Of a stretch of 64,000 bases of DNA, positions 32,294 through 43,089 are shown one piece after another (the first letter of the stretch is position 1; each line of letters opens with the position of its first letter). Origin of the DNA: Epichloe hybrida (Eukaryota; Ascomycota; Sordariomycetes; Hypocreales; Clavicipitaceae); NCBI GenBank assembly GCA_019022495.1, contig JAFEKR010000070.1, positions 1 to 64,000 on the forward strand. Reading direction: 5' to 3'. The translations under genes and the position numbers were made by a program. Below the pieces are notes generated by a model, which saw only the letters and a list, made by a program, of their open reading frames with translations, was not told the origin of the DNA and did no database searches.

Positions 32294-34924
32294 TCAAAGA
32301 CCCGCCAGTATGCTCTGTATTCCCACAGAACCCGCATCGTCCCTCTTCTGCACAAACGCCCGGAAATCACCCTTGCACAACTTCCCCCTGCCCCCGCCCT
32401 GTCCCGGCGCCAGCGTCCTCGACTTCTCCCTCAGCGCCTCCGGGCCAACGATGAACAGGGAGCCAATCTCGGTGAGAAGCTCAACCATGACGGACACGTC
32501 CTTGGCGAGGGTCCAGTCGCGCATCACGGAGACGTACTTTGCAATGTCCTGCGTGACCATCAGGCCGCCCGTCGCGTTGACCTGGAATTTCTTGAAGTGG
32601 TCAAACAGGAGCTGGTGGATGGAGAGGGCGAGCTCGCTGAAGAACTTTTCGGCGTTGAGGCCGTCGATGGCCCGGCCGGCCTCTTTGGATGCGCGGCCGA
32701 GGAACCTGCAGACGTTGAGGCACGTGGGCGTTTGTAGAGACTCGAGCTCTGCGCCTCTGGGGCGGAAATCTTGCTTCTTCTGGCCGGCGAGCGCCTTGGT
32801 GATGTAGTTGGTGATGACGTCAATGGTGATCTTCAGGACGGCATTCGTCTTCTTCTCAATCGCCTCAATCGCCAGGTTCCTCTGGGCCTCCATGCTCTTT
32901 CGGACCGTGGTGTTGGACTCGGCGAGGCGGATGAGCACGACAGTGATGAAACGGTCCATGATGGCCGAGATTGTCACGGCCGGCCGAATGGTCGGCAGGA
33001 ACGACAGGTCAGGTTCCGTCTTGGAGTTTTCCACAATCGTCGCCTCGGCATGGGCGGCGTCGAGCCCCGTCTGGACGTAGACTTGGCCCATATTGCTCAG
33101 CAGAAGCTGCAGCAGCGTGTTGACGTCTCTGGGCGTCTCGACCTGCGATCCCAGCTCCAATGTCCGTTGGACGCTCTCGGCCAGCCACTTGAGCATCCGC
33201 TTGGCGTTGGCGACGCCGAGTCCGCCATCCTCCTCGGACACCTCGATTTCGTTCCTGTTCTCCTTATCCTTGATGCCGGCAACACGCAACATCATCCGTT
33301 TCTGCGTCGGCGTGAGATCCGATGAGTCTAATCTGTCCAGGTACGCATCCTTTGCAGACGCCAGAAACTGTGTGCCCTGCTGGGCTAATGATGCCATGAA
33401 TCCCTGGGGGGCCTTTTTCTTCCGCGAATGGTACATGGTGAACTTGAATAGCAGTGAACTGTACATTTCCTCGAGGCTCTTCTTTTCTCGCTCAATGTAC
33501 GAGCTTCCGACTAGGTATGGGATGAACAGCTCGTCCACCTGCTGGTCAAGTGTTTGCGCAATTTGCCCCGAGCAGGGGTCCGGGTGTTCGGTGAGGCCAT
33601 GTGTTTTTAGGTCCTCAATGAGTGAGCTGATGTAGCTCCTCGAGGAGTGTAGTGATCTCAGAAAGGCCAGGGTAGAGACCGTTTCTGCCTTGTCGAGGAC
33701 TTTTTCGAGGCGCTGCTGGATGGACTGCTGGAATACACGCTGGATGAACTTGATGAGAACGGTTTCGTAGTACGGGAACGCGCGCTTGATGATGAAGGAT
33801 TCGTCTTGCATCACAATCCTGACCTCATCGACGAGGGACTGTAGCCCGGGATCTACGCCAGGGGGGTCTGAGTCGGGGTCGGCCAGGATTTCCCATGTCT
33901 CGCCGTCTGCTATTGCTTCATCGTTGAGCTGGTCACGGTCGATGAAGAACTGATGTTGGTTGACAAAGATGGCAATCACGCTAGCACCACCATTGAAGTC
34001 GTACAGGACCTTGGAGCACTCCATCATGTCGTCGAAATTCTGCAATCGATAGCTGTTGTTGAATTGTTCCAACAGATCTTGTTCTAGCGATTCACAGAAT
34101 TTCTCAAGAATCTCGCGTGTGTTGTGCGATTTGGGAGAGCCGTTCTGCGCTGGAGGAGTCGAGCTGTTCGGCAGGCCGTTGGCGTGTCCCCAAGAAGAAG
34201 GGTCAAGCTGCTGGCTCATTCTCATCAACTGCCGGGCGATAACGGCGCATCTGATTTTGTTTTCGGCTCCGCCCTGGAGTCGAATGTCTTCCAGAAATGA
34301 CAGGACGCCCGATTCACTCAGCTCTGTCCAACATTGAATCAAGAACATGGCGTCCTGGGCGCGTCGTCGCTTGCGATCCAGTTCCTCGAGCTTCTCTCCG
34401 ATTTGAACCGCCACATTGCCTCCACCGTCGGCCCTGCTGCCGGTCTCGGGAGCAACGCCCGGGTTGTCTTGGCCTAGCGATCCGTCAAGTGCTTCAAAGG
34501 AGCTCATGGTCTGGTCGAGCTTTCGACCTAGTCTGTCGAGGGTCTGGTCATGTTGGATTTCGGCCCGGCGAACCTGCGACAGGAGCTCGGATTCTTTTTC
34601 TTGCAACTCGTCTCCGAGTAAGGCCAATTGCGACAAGGCATCTAATTGAGGGCACCGCCGGTCAGCTTCCACAGCGATAAGAAGAACATTGGGGTCATGT
34701 GCGTAGGCGGCAGCAACTGTACTTTCAAAGGTGCGAATCAATGGCTTCGGGTCAAAGGCAGCAGGTGCCGGGCCCGAACGGCGATTGACAGGCACAGCGC
34801 TATCGGCCAGACTGTCGACAAAGTCACGGACGATGAAGTCCTTGTTGGAGAAGTTTTCCAAGGTAAAACTCGGTCCTTTCGGATAGAGGCTCTTGGGCGG
34901 CGGCCCTGTGCTGTTCCGCTCCAT
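32294..34924 (-). CDS. SEC10: exocyst complex component Sec10
   Basis: Sec10 is one of the eight exocyst subunits that tether secretory vesicles at the hyphal tip and septa. A single exon of 876 codons begins MERNSTGPPPKSLYPKGPSF, then TLENFSNKDFIVRDFVDSLA, the usual fungal Sec10 start. Coiled-coil segments occupy about residues 100-180 (ELQEKESELLSQVRRAEI). The long helical-bundle body includes RVFQQSIQQRLEKVLDKAET. The C-terminal part contains FLGRASKEAGRAIDGL and LLFDHFKKFQVNATGGLMVT, both conserved in the family. Length agrees with fungal Sec10. It converges with DUS4, with under 300 bases between stops, and diverges from NUS1. Confidence 0.92.
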   Translation of the reverse strand: MERNSTGPPPKSLYPKGPSFTLENFSNKDFIVRDFVDSLADSAVPVNRRSGPAPAAFDPKPLIRTFESTVAAAYAHDPNVLLIAVEADRRCPQLDALSQLALLGDELQEKESELLSQVRRAEIQHDQTLDRLGRKLDQTMSSFEALDGSLGQDNPGVAPETGSRADGGGNVAVQIGEKLEELDRKRRRAQDAMFLIQCWTELSESGVLSFLEDIRLQGGAENKIRCAVIARQLMRMSQQLDPSSWGHANGLPNSSTPPAQNGSPKSHNTREILEKFCESLEQDLLEQFNNSYRLQNFDDMMECSKVLYDFNGGASVIAIFVNQHQFFIDRDQLNDEAIADGETWEILADPDSDPPGVDPGLQSLVDEVRIVMQDESFIIKRAFPYYETVLIKFIQRVFQQSIQQRLEKVLDKAETVSTLAFLRSLHSSRSYISSLIEDLKTHGLTEHPDPCSGQIAQTLDQQVDELFIPYLVGSSYIEREKKSLEEMYSSLLFKFTMYHSRKKKAPQGFMASLAQQGTQFLASAKDAYLDRLDSSDLTPTQKRMMLRVAGIKDKENRNEIEVSEEDGGLGVANAKRMLKWLAESVQRTLELGSQVETPRDVNTLLQLLLSNMGQVYVQTGLDAAHAEATIVENSKTEPDLSFLPTIRPAVTISAIMDRFITVVLIRLAESNTTVRKSMEAQRNLAIEAIEKKTNAVLKITIDVITNYITKALAGQKKQDFRPRGAELESLQTPTCLNVCRFLGRASKEAGRAIDGLNAEKFFSELALSIHQLLFDHFKKFQVNATGGLMVTQDIAKYVSVMRDWTLAKDVSVMVELLTEIGSLFIVGPEALREKSRTLAPGQGGGRGKLCKGDFRAFVQKRDDAGSVGIQSILAGL

Positions 34925-35778
34925 GGTGGGAGAGCGGGACTACATGTGTGTAGCTGGTGTGTAGCTGCCAGTGAAGGCGGCGGATATTATCAGCCTCGCT
35001 CCTGGAAACCCAGCAGTCGCTAGAGTACAGTGGTTGATGCCGCCGTCACTGAGGTCGAGTTCGTTCATCTGGTCAGACAAGCTGCTGTCGCGTTGATTCA
35101 TCGGAACAAACTTAACGTCAAGTGGTCAAGTAAAGATCGTAAGGCCGCAGGGGACACTGAGCTAAGCCACAGAAGCCCCGCCAACCACCAGATACGCGCG
35201 CCACAGCAAGGTCCGACATTATGCACAATGTCATCCTTTCGTAATACAATACTCCGTGCGGAGGACCTCCGTACACTCCGTTTCTCTGCGTTGAGGTTTC
35301 TGATATATTGTCCCGCGCGAACATCATTCGTCATCGCACTTGTACGTAATTCGCGTCCAACGTGCATTGATTGGTGTGGATATTGTCTTCAAGTTGCATC
35401 AAAGCAGAGCAGAGAAAACGGTCAAAGCTGGATGGGACCGGTCAGCGACAAGCCACATGCGAACCTAAGCCAAAGCCTATGGCGACGACGTAATTTGTCC
35501 TCCTTCTCTTCGTCCGCGATCACCACGTTGTCAAGTCTCGGTCGCATCAAATACTCGTCCACCTGTCGTGGATATCGAGTCGGGCTTTCCTTCCTTTGAT
35601 TTCCTTGTCTTCATACCTCTTACACTTCATCAACCAGGTTTCCTTACCTCCTCGCCCGTGTTCTCGCAAGCAGGCGCAAACTGTCTCAAGCTCCGCACAA
35701 CCTGCTTTTGATCGCCATCGTTCCAAATCGGCACTCGATTATCCGCCAGCAAAAAAACAGTGTTAGGGACTCTTCATC
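34925..35778. other. divergent promoter, SEC10 / NUS1
   Basis: A 189-codon open frame at 35030-35599 exists but shows no domain-like pattern. A pyrimidine-rich stretch before 35,778 is consistent with the NUS1 leader. Confidence 0.55.
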
Positions 35779-36901
35779 ATGCCAATCTCGTTTAAGGCTC
35801 GCGCGGCCTACCGCGCCGACGATATGTCGGATCACAAGTTTTTGAGCCCAAAGGCAAGAGAGAAGATCATGATGGTAAGCCAACGAGCCCGGTTGACCCC
35901 CAACAGCTTGATCAATCAATATACTCACCAAGCGCTCAAGGCACACCTACCCAGTCCAAACGAAATTCCGACCGTCGCAGTCACAAAAAGCCAGTCACAA
36001 CGCCGATCTAGACTTGGCGTCCGACGATTTCTGAAGAGCCAGCTATACGTGTTCGTATTTGCTATCCTACATGGCCTATTCTCTTTGTACATCCGCATCC
36101 GACAGGCTTTCCACGTTGTCAGCTATCAAATATCATCCGTTTTGTACTACCACCACGGTACGCCTGAGTACATACGACGGGATGTGGTGGGATTGGGTCG
36201 GAAACCCAACCATCTCAGCGCCATCTTGAAAGCAGAGGAAAATCAGCGGCCAAAGGCGGATCTCGACCGCCTAATTGAGGAGACTGCCGAGCTGGCCGCC
36301 TGGTGTGCCAGTGCTGCGATTCCCGCGCTCTCAATTTATGAAAAGACAGGTGCGCAACCTCGTTCCCGCGTCCGATGGACAAAGGCGAGAGACACTGAGG
36401 AAGGCTAACGTTCTACGAACAGGTATTCTGAAGAAGCACATGCCACGAGTGTACGAGGCTGTCATGCAGAAGTTCGCCTTTTACTTTGCTGGCCAACATC
36501 CCAGCCTCTCACTCACCTCACCTCACAAAGACGCCTGTTCATCGCCCGCCTTCGCTGGCAACAAGCACGGCCAACTGAAGTTGCATCTCATATCTGCTCA
36601 GGATGGCAGGGAATCCATCGTCGACTTGACGAGAACCCTGGCGGAAATGTCGCAGAGGGGAAAGATATCTCCGCGGGACATCTCCATAGAGCTAGTCGAT
36701 GCAGAGCTCTCAGAGGGCATCATGCCCGAGCCAGACTTGCTCATCTTGTTCAGCCCCAACGTCGAGCTGTCGGGCTATCCACCATGGCAAATCCGCCTGA
36801 CCGAGATCTTCTGTCTCCAGGACAACGAAGGATTCGGATACCAGGTATTTTTGAAGGCTCTGCGCAAGTTTTCCAGGGCTCAAATGCGCCAAGGCAAATA
36901 A
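35779..36901 (+). CDS. NUS1: Nus1, dehydrodolichyl diphosphate synthase subunit
   Basis: Nus1 (NgBR) pairs with Rer2/Srt1-type cis-prenyltransferase in the ER to make the dolichol backbone. Exons: 35779-35874, 35941-36349 and 36423-36901 (327 aa). A membrane helix (LYVFVFAILHGLFSLYIRI) follows a basic N-terminus, as in the family. Next come VLYYHHGTPEYIRRD and SIYEKTGILK. The C-terminal part has EPDLLILFSPNVELSGYPPW and QIRLTEIF, and the protein ends MRQGK, which fits the RxG motif needed for activity. The first intron (66 nt, GTAAGC ... CTCAAG) is stop-free and in frame; I remove it because the N-terminus then has the usual length between SPKAREKIMM and HLPSPNEIP. Retaining it adds 22 residues. 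Confidence 0.88.
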
Positions 36902-37064
36902 AGGGAAAGGAGGGAAGTTCCGTGTCATTCAGCCTTTGTGGCTGCAACACATGGTGTACGAACAGATAGATAGCCGCGTGATTCCTTTGGAGAAAATTTG
37001 CACTACTTTTGCAGTAGCACTTGACGTCAATCGTTCCATCCATATGGTCAGGAGAGAGCCTCAC

Positions 37065-38308
37065 CTAATCGCCCTCTTGCAAAGTCTTCTTCCACAATAC
37101 CATTTCCCGACTCTGCTTGTCCCATCTATGCACAGGTCCGTTCCCAACATTGTAGTTGTAATAGTTTTCCGTCCCATCTTTGACCATGGCTCTCCGAAAC
37201 GTAATGTTGATGCGCCCTCCATCGTCTTGATTCTTCCCCGTGCGTTTCGGTATCGAATGCAGCCAATTCGACTGCGTCTTGCCCCTCATGAGCACCATGT
37301 CACCACTTGCGAGCGGCAACTTCAACGTCTTGCCCTCCTTACCAGCTTGTTCCTTTCCACCACCACCACCACCACCACCAGCCGACGCCGTCCCAGGAAT
37401 CGGCTTGTGCTTCATGAGGAAATCTCGCCTCGCGCCAAGAGAAAACGACGCGATGGCCGGATCCAGCCCCAGGAATCTCTCGTCATCGCTGTGAAAAGAG
37501 ATGCTGTCTGCCCCCGAGGCATAGTAATTCACGAGGCAGAAGTTGAACACGCACCCCGTGGCTGCCTCCGTGGACGCGCGCAGGTCATCGAGGCACTTTG
37601 GCATGGGGCGCGGAGGATATCGCTAGTATCGCCTATCGCATGCTGTCATGGCGGATGCTTTGTCGGTGACGATGCCGTCCCGGAAGCATGATGTGTCGTC
37701 TAGGCCGAATACCGTCGTCCATCTAGTGGGTGGGGTATGAATAGTCAATCTCCCGGAGCAAAATACCAACGCTTACACGCAGACGGCACGTGTATACAGA
37801 TGTGTACATGAGAATAATGCGGAGAAGAAGAAACTCATTACTAGAGGCTCCAGGTCTGCGCTCACCGTGGCGTTTTTATATGCGTTTGGATGCCCCCTCG
37901 CTTGATGTCGTATTCTACTCTGTAGAACGGGAGCTCGGCGCGCAAAAACTCAAACATGTCCTTGGCCATGTATGAGGGGATATACGGCTCAAAGTAGAGG
38001 AGGTCTAGATCCGGCTGGTCGTTGATATGCCTGCCTGGGCGTGCGGGGAGGGAGGATAGCTCCCTGCTTAGTGAGGGTGGGAGGTTGGTGATGGGGTGAG
38101 GATATGTGGCGTGCTGGGATGTATCATGCTTGCATAGCATCAGATTCAATCCCCCAGGAGATGGCTCAGAGTTGGACAGCATTTATTTATCCTCGTTTTG
38201 AAAAGAGCCTAGATGATGACTTACGTGATCTTGGTCTGCACTGTCCCGTTCCGTTCGTGTTCGTTTTGGCCATGACGTGAAGAAGGCGTCTAGGGTACGC
38301 TTGGACAT
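37065..38308 (-). CDS. AlkB-like Fe(II)/2-oxoglutarate dioxygenase (ALKBH2/3 type) with an in-frame TAG
   Basis: Such enzymes directly repair N-alkylated bases in DNA. Exons on the minus strand: 38225-38308 (MSKRTLDAFFTSWPKRTR), 37866-38164 and 37065-37722. Exon 2 carries DLLYFEPYIPSYMAKDMFEF and ELPFYRVEY. Exon 3 starts WTTVFGLDDTSCF and carries the iron ligands HxD in ISFHSDDERFLG and the distal His in WLHSIPKR, plus GRINITFR for 2-oxoglutarate. A Gly8 run and Lys-rich segment form a low-complexity insertion. Read straight through, exon 3 has one TAG (37623-37625) between CDRRY and RYPPRPMPKCLDDL. Either this is a nonsense change from CAG, making a very recent pseudogene, or a weak 48-nt intron (37623-37670, donor GTCACC, acceptor ACTAG) removes it. 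No other damage is seen. Confidence 0.75.
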
Positions 38309-38714
38309 GGCTTTGCGCCTGGTGCGAAGAGCGTTTCTTTGGGTTGGGAGCGGATGAAAACGACGGGTCTACTACTAAGTTTCGAAGTGATGATAGGAAG
38401 AGAGAAATAATGGGTCAATGATGGTTCGTAGAGTGTTCGCGTGAAGATGCGTGTTCTGGCCAATTGTGAAAAGAACAATGCACGTGGGTGAAGTCGTGAC
38501 ATCACGAAGTCGCCCGCTCCATCATTGGACAGCCTTACTATCCGTGGGTCCCACTCTGGTGCCCCTTGTCACAACCTCACGTCAATCAGCCTTGCTCCTC
38601 AGTCAAGGGCTCCGGTCAGTGAGAGTGTGCAAAATTTTTGTGTCAAAAATACACTTGGTTATTAGGAGGTCCTCGACACGAAGCCGAGTAGCAACAGGAT
38701 TTCTCTGCTCAGCC
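38309..38714. other. divergent promoter, AlkB-like gene / TRM5
   Basis: These 400 bases separate two divergent start codons; no gene is seen. Confidence 0.5.
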
Positions 38715-40527
38715 ATGGAGGTCAGTCGTCACACCCTGACATACCCTAATTTTTCCATCGCTGGCAGACGCTTCTATCCACGTTTTGTTCTCATCCCAAC
38801 ATCCACTTCAACATCTAATGATGCGAGCATAGAGCAAACGATCTGAACTGGAAATGAACCTCTTCCACGCCCCTGCCGCCGCCAGGGCTCTCAAAACACT
38901 TGACAGGTCGTTATTCCTGCGGAGTCTGCCCACGAGTGCCGCGTGCGTCAAAGAGAACAAGTTCATCTCCAAGTACAGGAAGCAGTTGGAGAAGACCAGG
39001 GAGATCTTGCTCCTGGAAAAATTTGACCCGGTTGCTGCGGATCCGGACAGTTCTTTGGCGGCGCAGGGACGCAAATGTATCATTTTGAACCCTGGATTAA
39101 AGGCCTCAGGTTCGTGTGTATTTTCCTTCTTTTGGTGGCATGACTCAAAACCCTCGGTCCCGTCAGTGCTTGGGGCACGATAAAAAAAAAGAGAAGGCTT
39201 ACGATGGGAGATGAGACTGACGAGTGAGTGCTGATAATCTCGTAGTACCCGAGACTTGGAGTGATGAGTTGAAAGACGCGTCACGGACGGGAGGTGTCAG
39301 AGTGGTGCCGTTTGAAGTGACGATTGGGTATGACATGTGGAGTTATCGTAAGAAATATCAAGTCCCACGTTCTTTTTTCCCCCTTCTTGTAACGTTGGCT
39401 CTTTTGTACGATGTGGGCTTATCGTTGCTAACGACACCATTGCATAGTTGATGTGATGAGATCTGTTCTTCCAGATGACCTGCATGGCGAGATTCCCGTT
39501 GGCTTCAACACGGCCGGACATGTCGGTAGGTATCAATCTTTTCAACATCAATCGTGACATCTCGCGCTGATACAAATTGACCACAGCTCATTTGAACATC
39601 AGGGGCCAGTATCTGCCTTATAAATATATCATAGCCCAAGTGATACTCGACAAGAACCCCAACATTCGCACCGTCATCAATAAGATTGACAATGTTGGCA
39701 CAGAAAGTGAATTCCGCACCTTTTCTTACGAAGTGCTCGCCGGTCCCGATGACATGCTCGTGGAAGTGAGCGAGGCAGGATGCGTGTTCAAGTTTGATTA
39801 TTCCAAGGTGTACTGGAACACCAAGCTTGGAACCGAGCATCAAAGAATCTGCACCATGTTCAAGCCCGGCGAGGTGGTCGCTGATGCTATGGCTGGAATT
39901 GGGCCTTTTGCTGTCCCAGCTGGCAAGAAGGGTGTGTTTGTGTGGGCGAATGACAAGAATCCAGAGAGCTACAAGTATCTCAGTGAGATTGTCAAGAGAA
40001 ACAAGGTCACCGAGTTCGTCAAGCCTTTCAATGAAGACGGTCACGACTTCATCAAACAAGCAGCCCATCTTGTTCTTGAAGCCTCCCAGCGAGGTGATTG
40101 TGCCATCATCAAACCCGCCAAAGTCTCACGAAGCGCGCCCCCAGAGAAGCGGCCTGAGCCGATTCGCATCCCCGTGCCTCCTACTGTGTCCCACTACGTG
40201 ATGAACTTGCCAGCGTCGGCGCTCGAGTTTCTTCACAATTTCAAGGGCCTGTACCATGGGCATGAGAAGCTGTTTTCGCCACACACGGAAACCAGGTTGC
40301 CGCTCATACATGCGCACTGCTTCGCCGTCAAAGCTGACGATGCGACCCCTCTTGACGATATTTGCCAACGCATATACAACGAAATTGGTGTTCAGTTCAA
40401 GCCGGGAGATGCAGAAAAGGAAGGAGAAGTAGCTATACACGAGGTTCGGGATGTTGCCCCCGCAAAGAGGATGTTCTGCGCAACCTTTCGTTTACCCCGC
40501 GACGTGGCTTTCGCACCGCGTGTTTGA
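38715..40527 (+). CDS. TRM5: tRNA (guanine-37-N1)-methyltransferase Trm5
   Basis: Trm5 methylates G37 next to the anticodon, preventing frameshifts, in the nucleus/cytosol and mitochondria. Exons: a 6-nt first exon 38715-38720, then 38833-39109, 39246-39347, 39448-39525 and 39587-40527 (467 aa). Conserved segments are LHGEIPVGFNTAGHVAHLN, YLPYKYIIAQVILDKNPN, TFSYEVLAGPDDMLVEV, the SAM-binding loop VVADAMAGIGPFAVPAGKKG, and YVMNLPASALEFL. The tiny first exon (ATGGAG|GTCAGT) is inferred: it joins in frame to AGCAAACGATCTGAACTGG before the next ATG. If it is wrong, translation begins at ATG 38854 and the product is shorter by 9 residues. Confidence 0.9.
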
Positions 40528-42499
40528 GGAACCAAAAAAGGAACGCGTCATTGTTCGTCCACGTCCAGCCACTGAGCAGGACTTTTATCTTCTGCTGTGG
40601 ACGCCCGTTTCTTCTTGTCGCATACGTGGATCTCATACTTTCTTATCCTGGACTCAGGTAGGAGTCTCGACACTGTTGGACGAGGTCGTTCTATCAATGC
40701 TCGTGCGAGATGACGACTGGGTGATAGGAACTGGAGAATTGCAAAGAGATTTAGCCCTTTGGCTTGGGACAATTCCCACTCTTCCCCCAAGGCTGGCCCA
40801 GATCGATGGCCTCTTTCATGGTCGCCGCTGACCGAGCTCTGCAGTCGGGGCCGGTGACATGTCCAAGCATTCATACAACAGGTTGACAGAATGACGCCCA
40901 AATAACGCAATTTGCTGGGCCCAAAGCCCCATTTAAATTCTCAAAGAATGCGAAGTTGAATGCAAAATTGCAGGCTTTGTATGTGAATGCTCTGATCAAA
41001 GTCGGGGAAAGCTGCTTTCGGACGGATTGACACGTGGTATTCAATCAACCCATGCCCCCCCTCTTTACATGCCGTCAAGCCATCACCATCTTTCGCCCGG
41101 TAAAAGAGAAAACCACGCTTGCGATCATGGCAACAAGTCCGGTTGGAGTGGTGGTCGAGCAGTAACAAAACGGCCACGTAGAAAAGGATGCGAGAGAGAG
41201 ACAGAACCGCAGCTTCCAAGAGGCAAATCAGTATCACGCCTGTGGTTACATCGGTCCTGCAGCCGCGCCTGCGAGGTGAGAAAAAGGTGGCTACTTGATT
41301 TTCAGTCATGAAATTCGAGAGAGATGTACAAGTCGGGATGCTTTATCAAGCGGCATTTTTTTTTTTTCGCGGGAGGAACAGCCAAGTTGGGAAGTGTTGT
41401 TCGTAGGTGATAAGACTGGCGCTAAAAAGTCTAGATGACGACGACCTTGTCAATACAACTTAATTAGTAATACTGACCACGCCAACGGACTTTGACTTGA
41501 CGTGCTTTGCACTTTTGGCTGCGCGCTTCTCCACCCTTATTTTGCCTGACATGCATCCGCAAGATGCGTCGCAAGATGCGTTCCACACATCCATCAAGGT
41601 CTGTCTATCCCCTCGTCTGCCAAGATGCAAGATGAAGAGCTTTTCAAGGTCGAGATCCAATCCGAATAGGAGGCACAGGAGGGCACCACGGTGGCAGCTC
41701 GTCATAGCACTAGAGAGACCTGCCCTGCTGCCGCTCTCTCTGGAATGTGAAGAGTCTGGTTACTCCCTCCGTAGGCTGTGGAATGTGAAGTGGTAGCTAG
41801 CTTATTGTCTCCACAATTCAGAAGAACTGAAGACGGCCCGGTTGAGACGGATACGGGCGAAGCGGGTCGATGAAGCTCGGAGTCTTGCCTTATCTCATCC
41901 ACATCCACTGTGGATCTCGATGCAGTTCAATGGCGGGATGGCGGGATGGCGGAACCGAAGCTCGATGGCGATGGCGATATGCAGGGGAAGCGTACGAGAA
42001 GCGGTAAGCGTACGAGAAGCGGTAATACAAGCAGACGTCGCTGTTCGTTGTGCAAGGCCGTTTCTTCTTCTTCCGTCTCTAATAGAAATCATGTTTCATC
42101 GTCCCCCGCTCGCACATTTAAGCCATTTTTTTTTTCGGCAGGACCAAGAAGAGAAGTCAGTATGCGAAATATTCGACATGTTGCCTGATATCTCCACCAG
42201 TAAAGCTAGTAAAATCTCCGAAGATAATACCAACCAACTCCTTCGCCGCAGGCACCACCACACGCTGTGACCCTATTCTTCTACTAGTCTCCAAAATGGC
42301 TGCATTGTATTTGCACCAGGCTTAGCCACGGCGGCCATTCTCCCAAGTTCAAGTTGAGAAGGAACTTCTGAGACGAGTTTTTCTTAGTTGCCGATCAACG
42401 GCTGATTGACGGCGGGCCTGTTCTGCTACACTGATAAGGGTCTGATCCACGAGCCGGTGCAAACTTTGCACGAGTGCAAAATGCATATAAGCGGACGCG
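40528..42499. other. gene-poor transition zone before the AT-rich block
   Basis: Two kilobases without a supportable gene. Open frames such as 40941-41309 (minus) lack family signal. The sequence carries small direct repeats: GCGTACGAGAAGCGGTAA twice at 41,989-42,024, GCAAGATGCGT-like repeats near 41,570-41,581, and GGCGGGATGGCGG near 41,933-41,951. Base composition is still balanced until about 42,490. Confidence 0.55.
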
Positions 42500-43089
42500 C
42501 TAGCCATTTTTATTAGCTAAGATCTATAGAAATTTATAGAACTTTATCTAAATTATATAAACACTATAGCCTCCCTTATTTATAATATATCTTTTTAACT
42601 AGGGCTATGTAAATACCTATAATAGGCTTAGATACTAAGAATAAAGTAAATTTTACTAATTTCTAGGTATAAATTATATACTTTATATTATACTTATATA
42701 AAGTTTACACTAGTGTAAAGTTTATACCTAGCTATAAGCTATAATAATGTTTCTTAGGGTTTATAACCTCTTAATTAATTAATTTATTATAGATAAAAAC
42801 ACTAATAATAACCTTTAGCTTATAATATTAGTTTTATAGTGTTTTTAAAAGCTAGGCTTACTATAAAGAGCCCTATATAGGCTATATTACCTTTATAAGT
42901 ATATTAACTATAATAATAATGCTTATAATACTCTCCTTAGCCTTAGAGGTACCTAGGTATTACTAATAGTATTATAAGAGCTCTATAAATATATTCTTTA
43001 ATTTATATTAAAAAAGGAATTTAAAATCCTCTATTAGATACTAAGGGAGATCTTCCTTTAGCTCTATAACTAGCTTTATATTAATACTT
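42500..43089. other. AT-rich sequence outside the gypsy element
   Basis: Unassigned, highly AT-rich DNA between the transition point and the left LTR. I see no LTR or inverted repeat ends here; it may be an older degraded repeat. Confidence 0.5.

Noticed and set aside
35030..35599. 189-codon plus-strand open frame between SEC10 and NUS1
   Set aside because: No ordered pattern or motif; the region is a divergent promoter. A real short gene cannot be fully excluded.
40941..41309. 122-codon minus-strand frame with a hydrophobic stretch
   Set aside because: Isolated hydrophobicity without a signal-like start or conserved motif, in a repeat-sprinkled transition zone.
1..42500. Secondary-metabolite or other functional gene cluster
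   Set aside because: No backbone synthase, pathway transcription factor or transporter; the genes are unrelated housekeeping functions with one secreted lipase.
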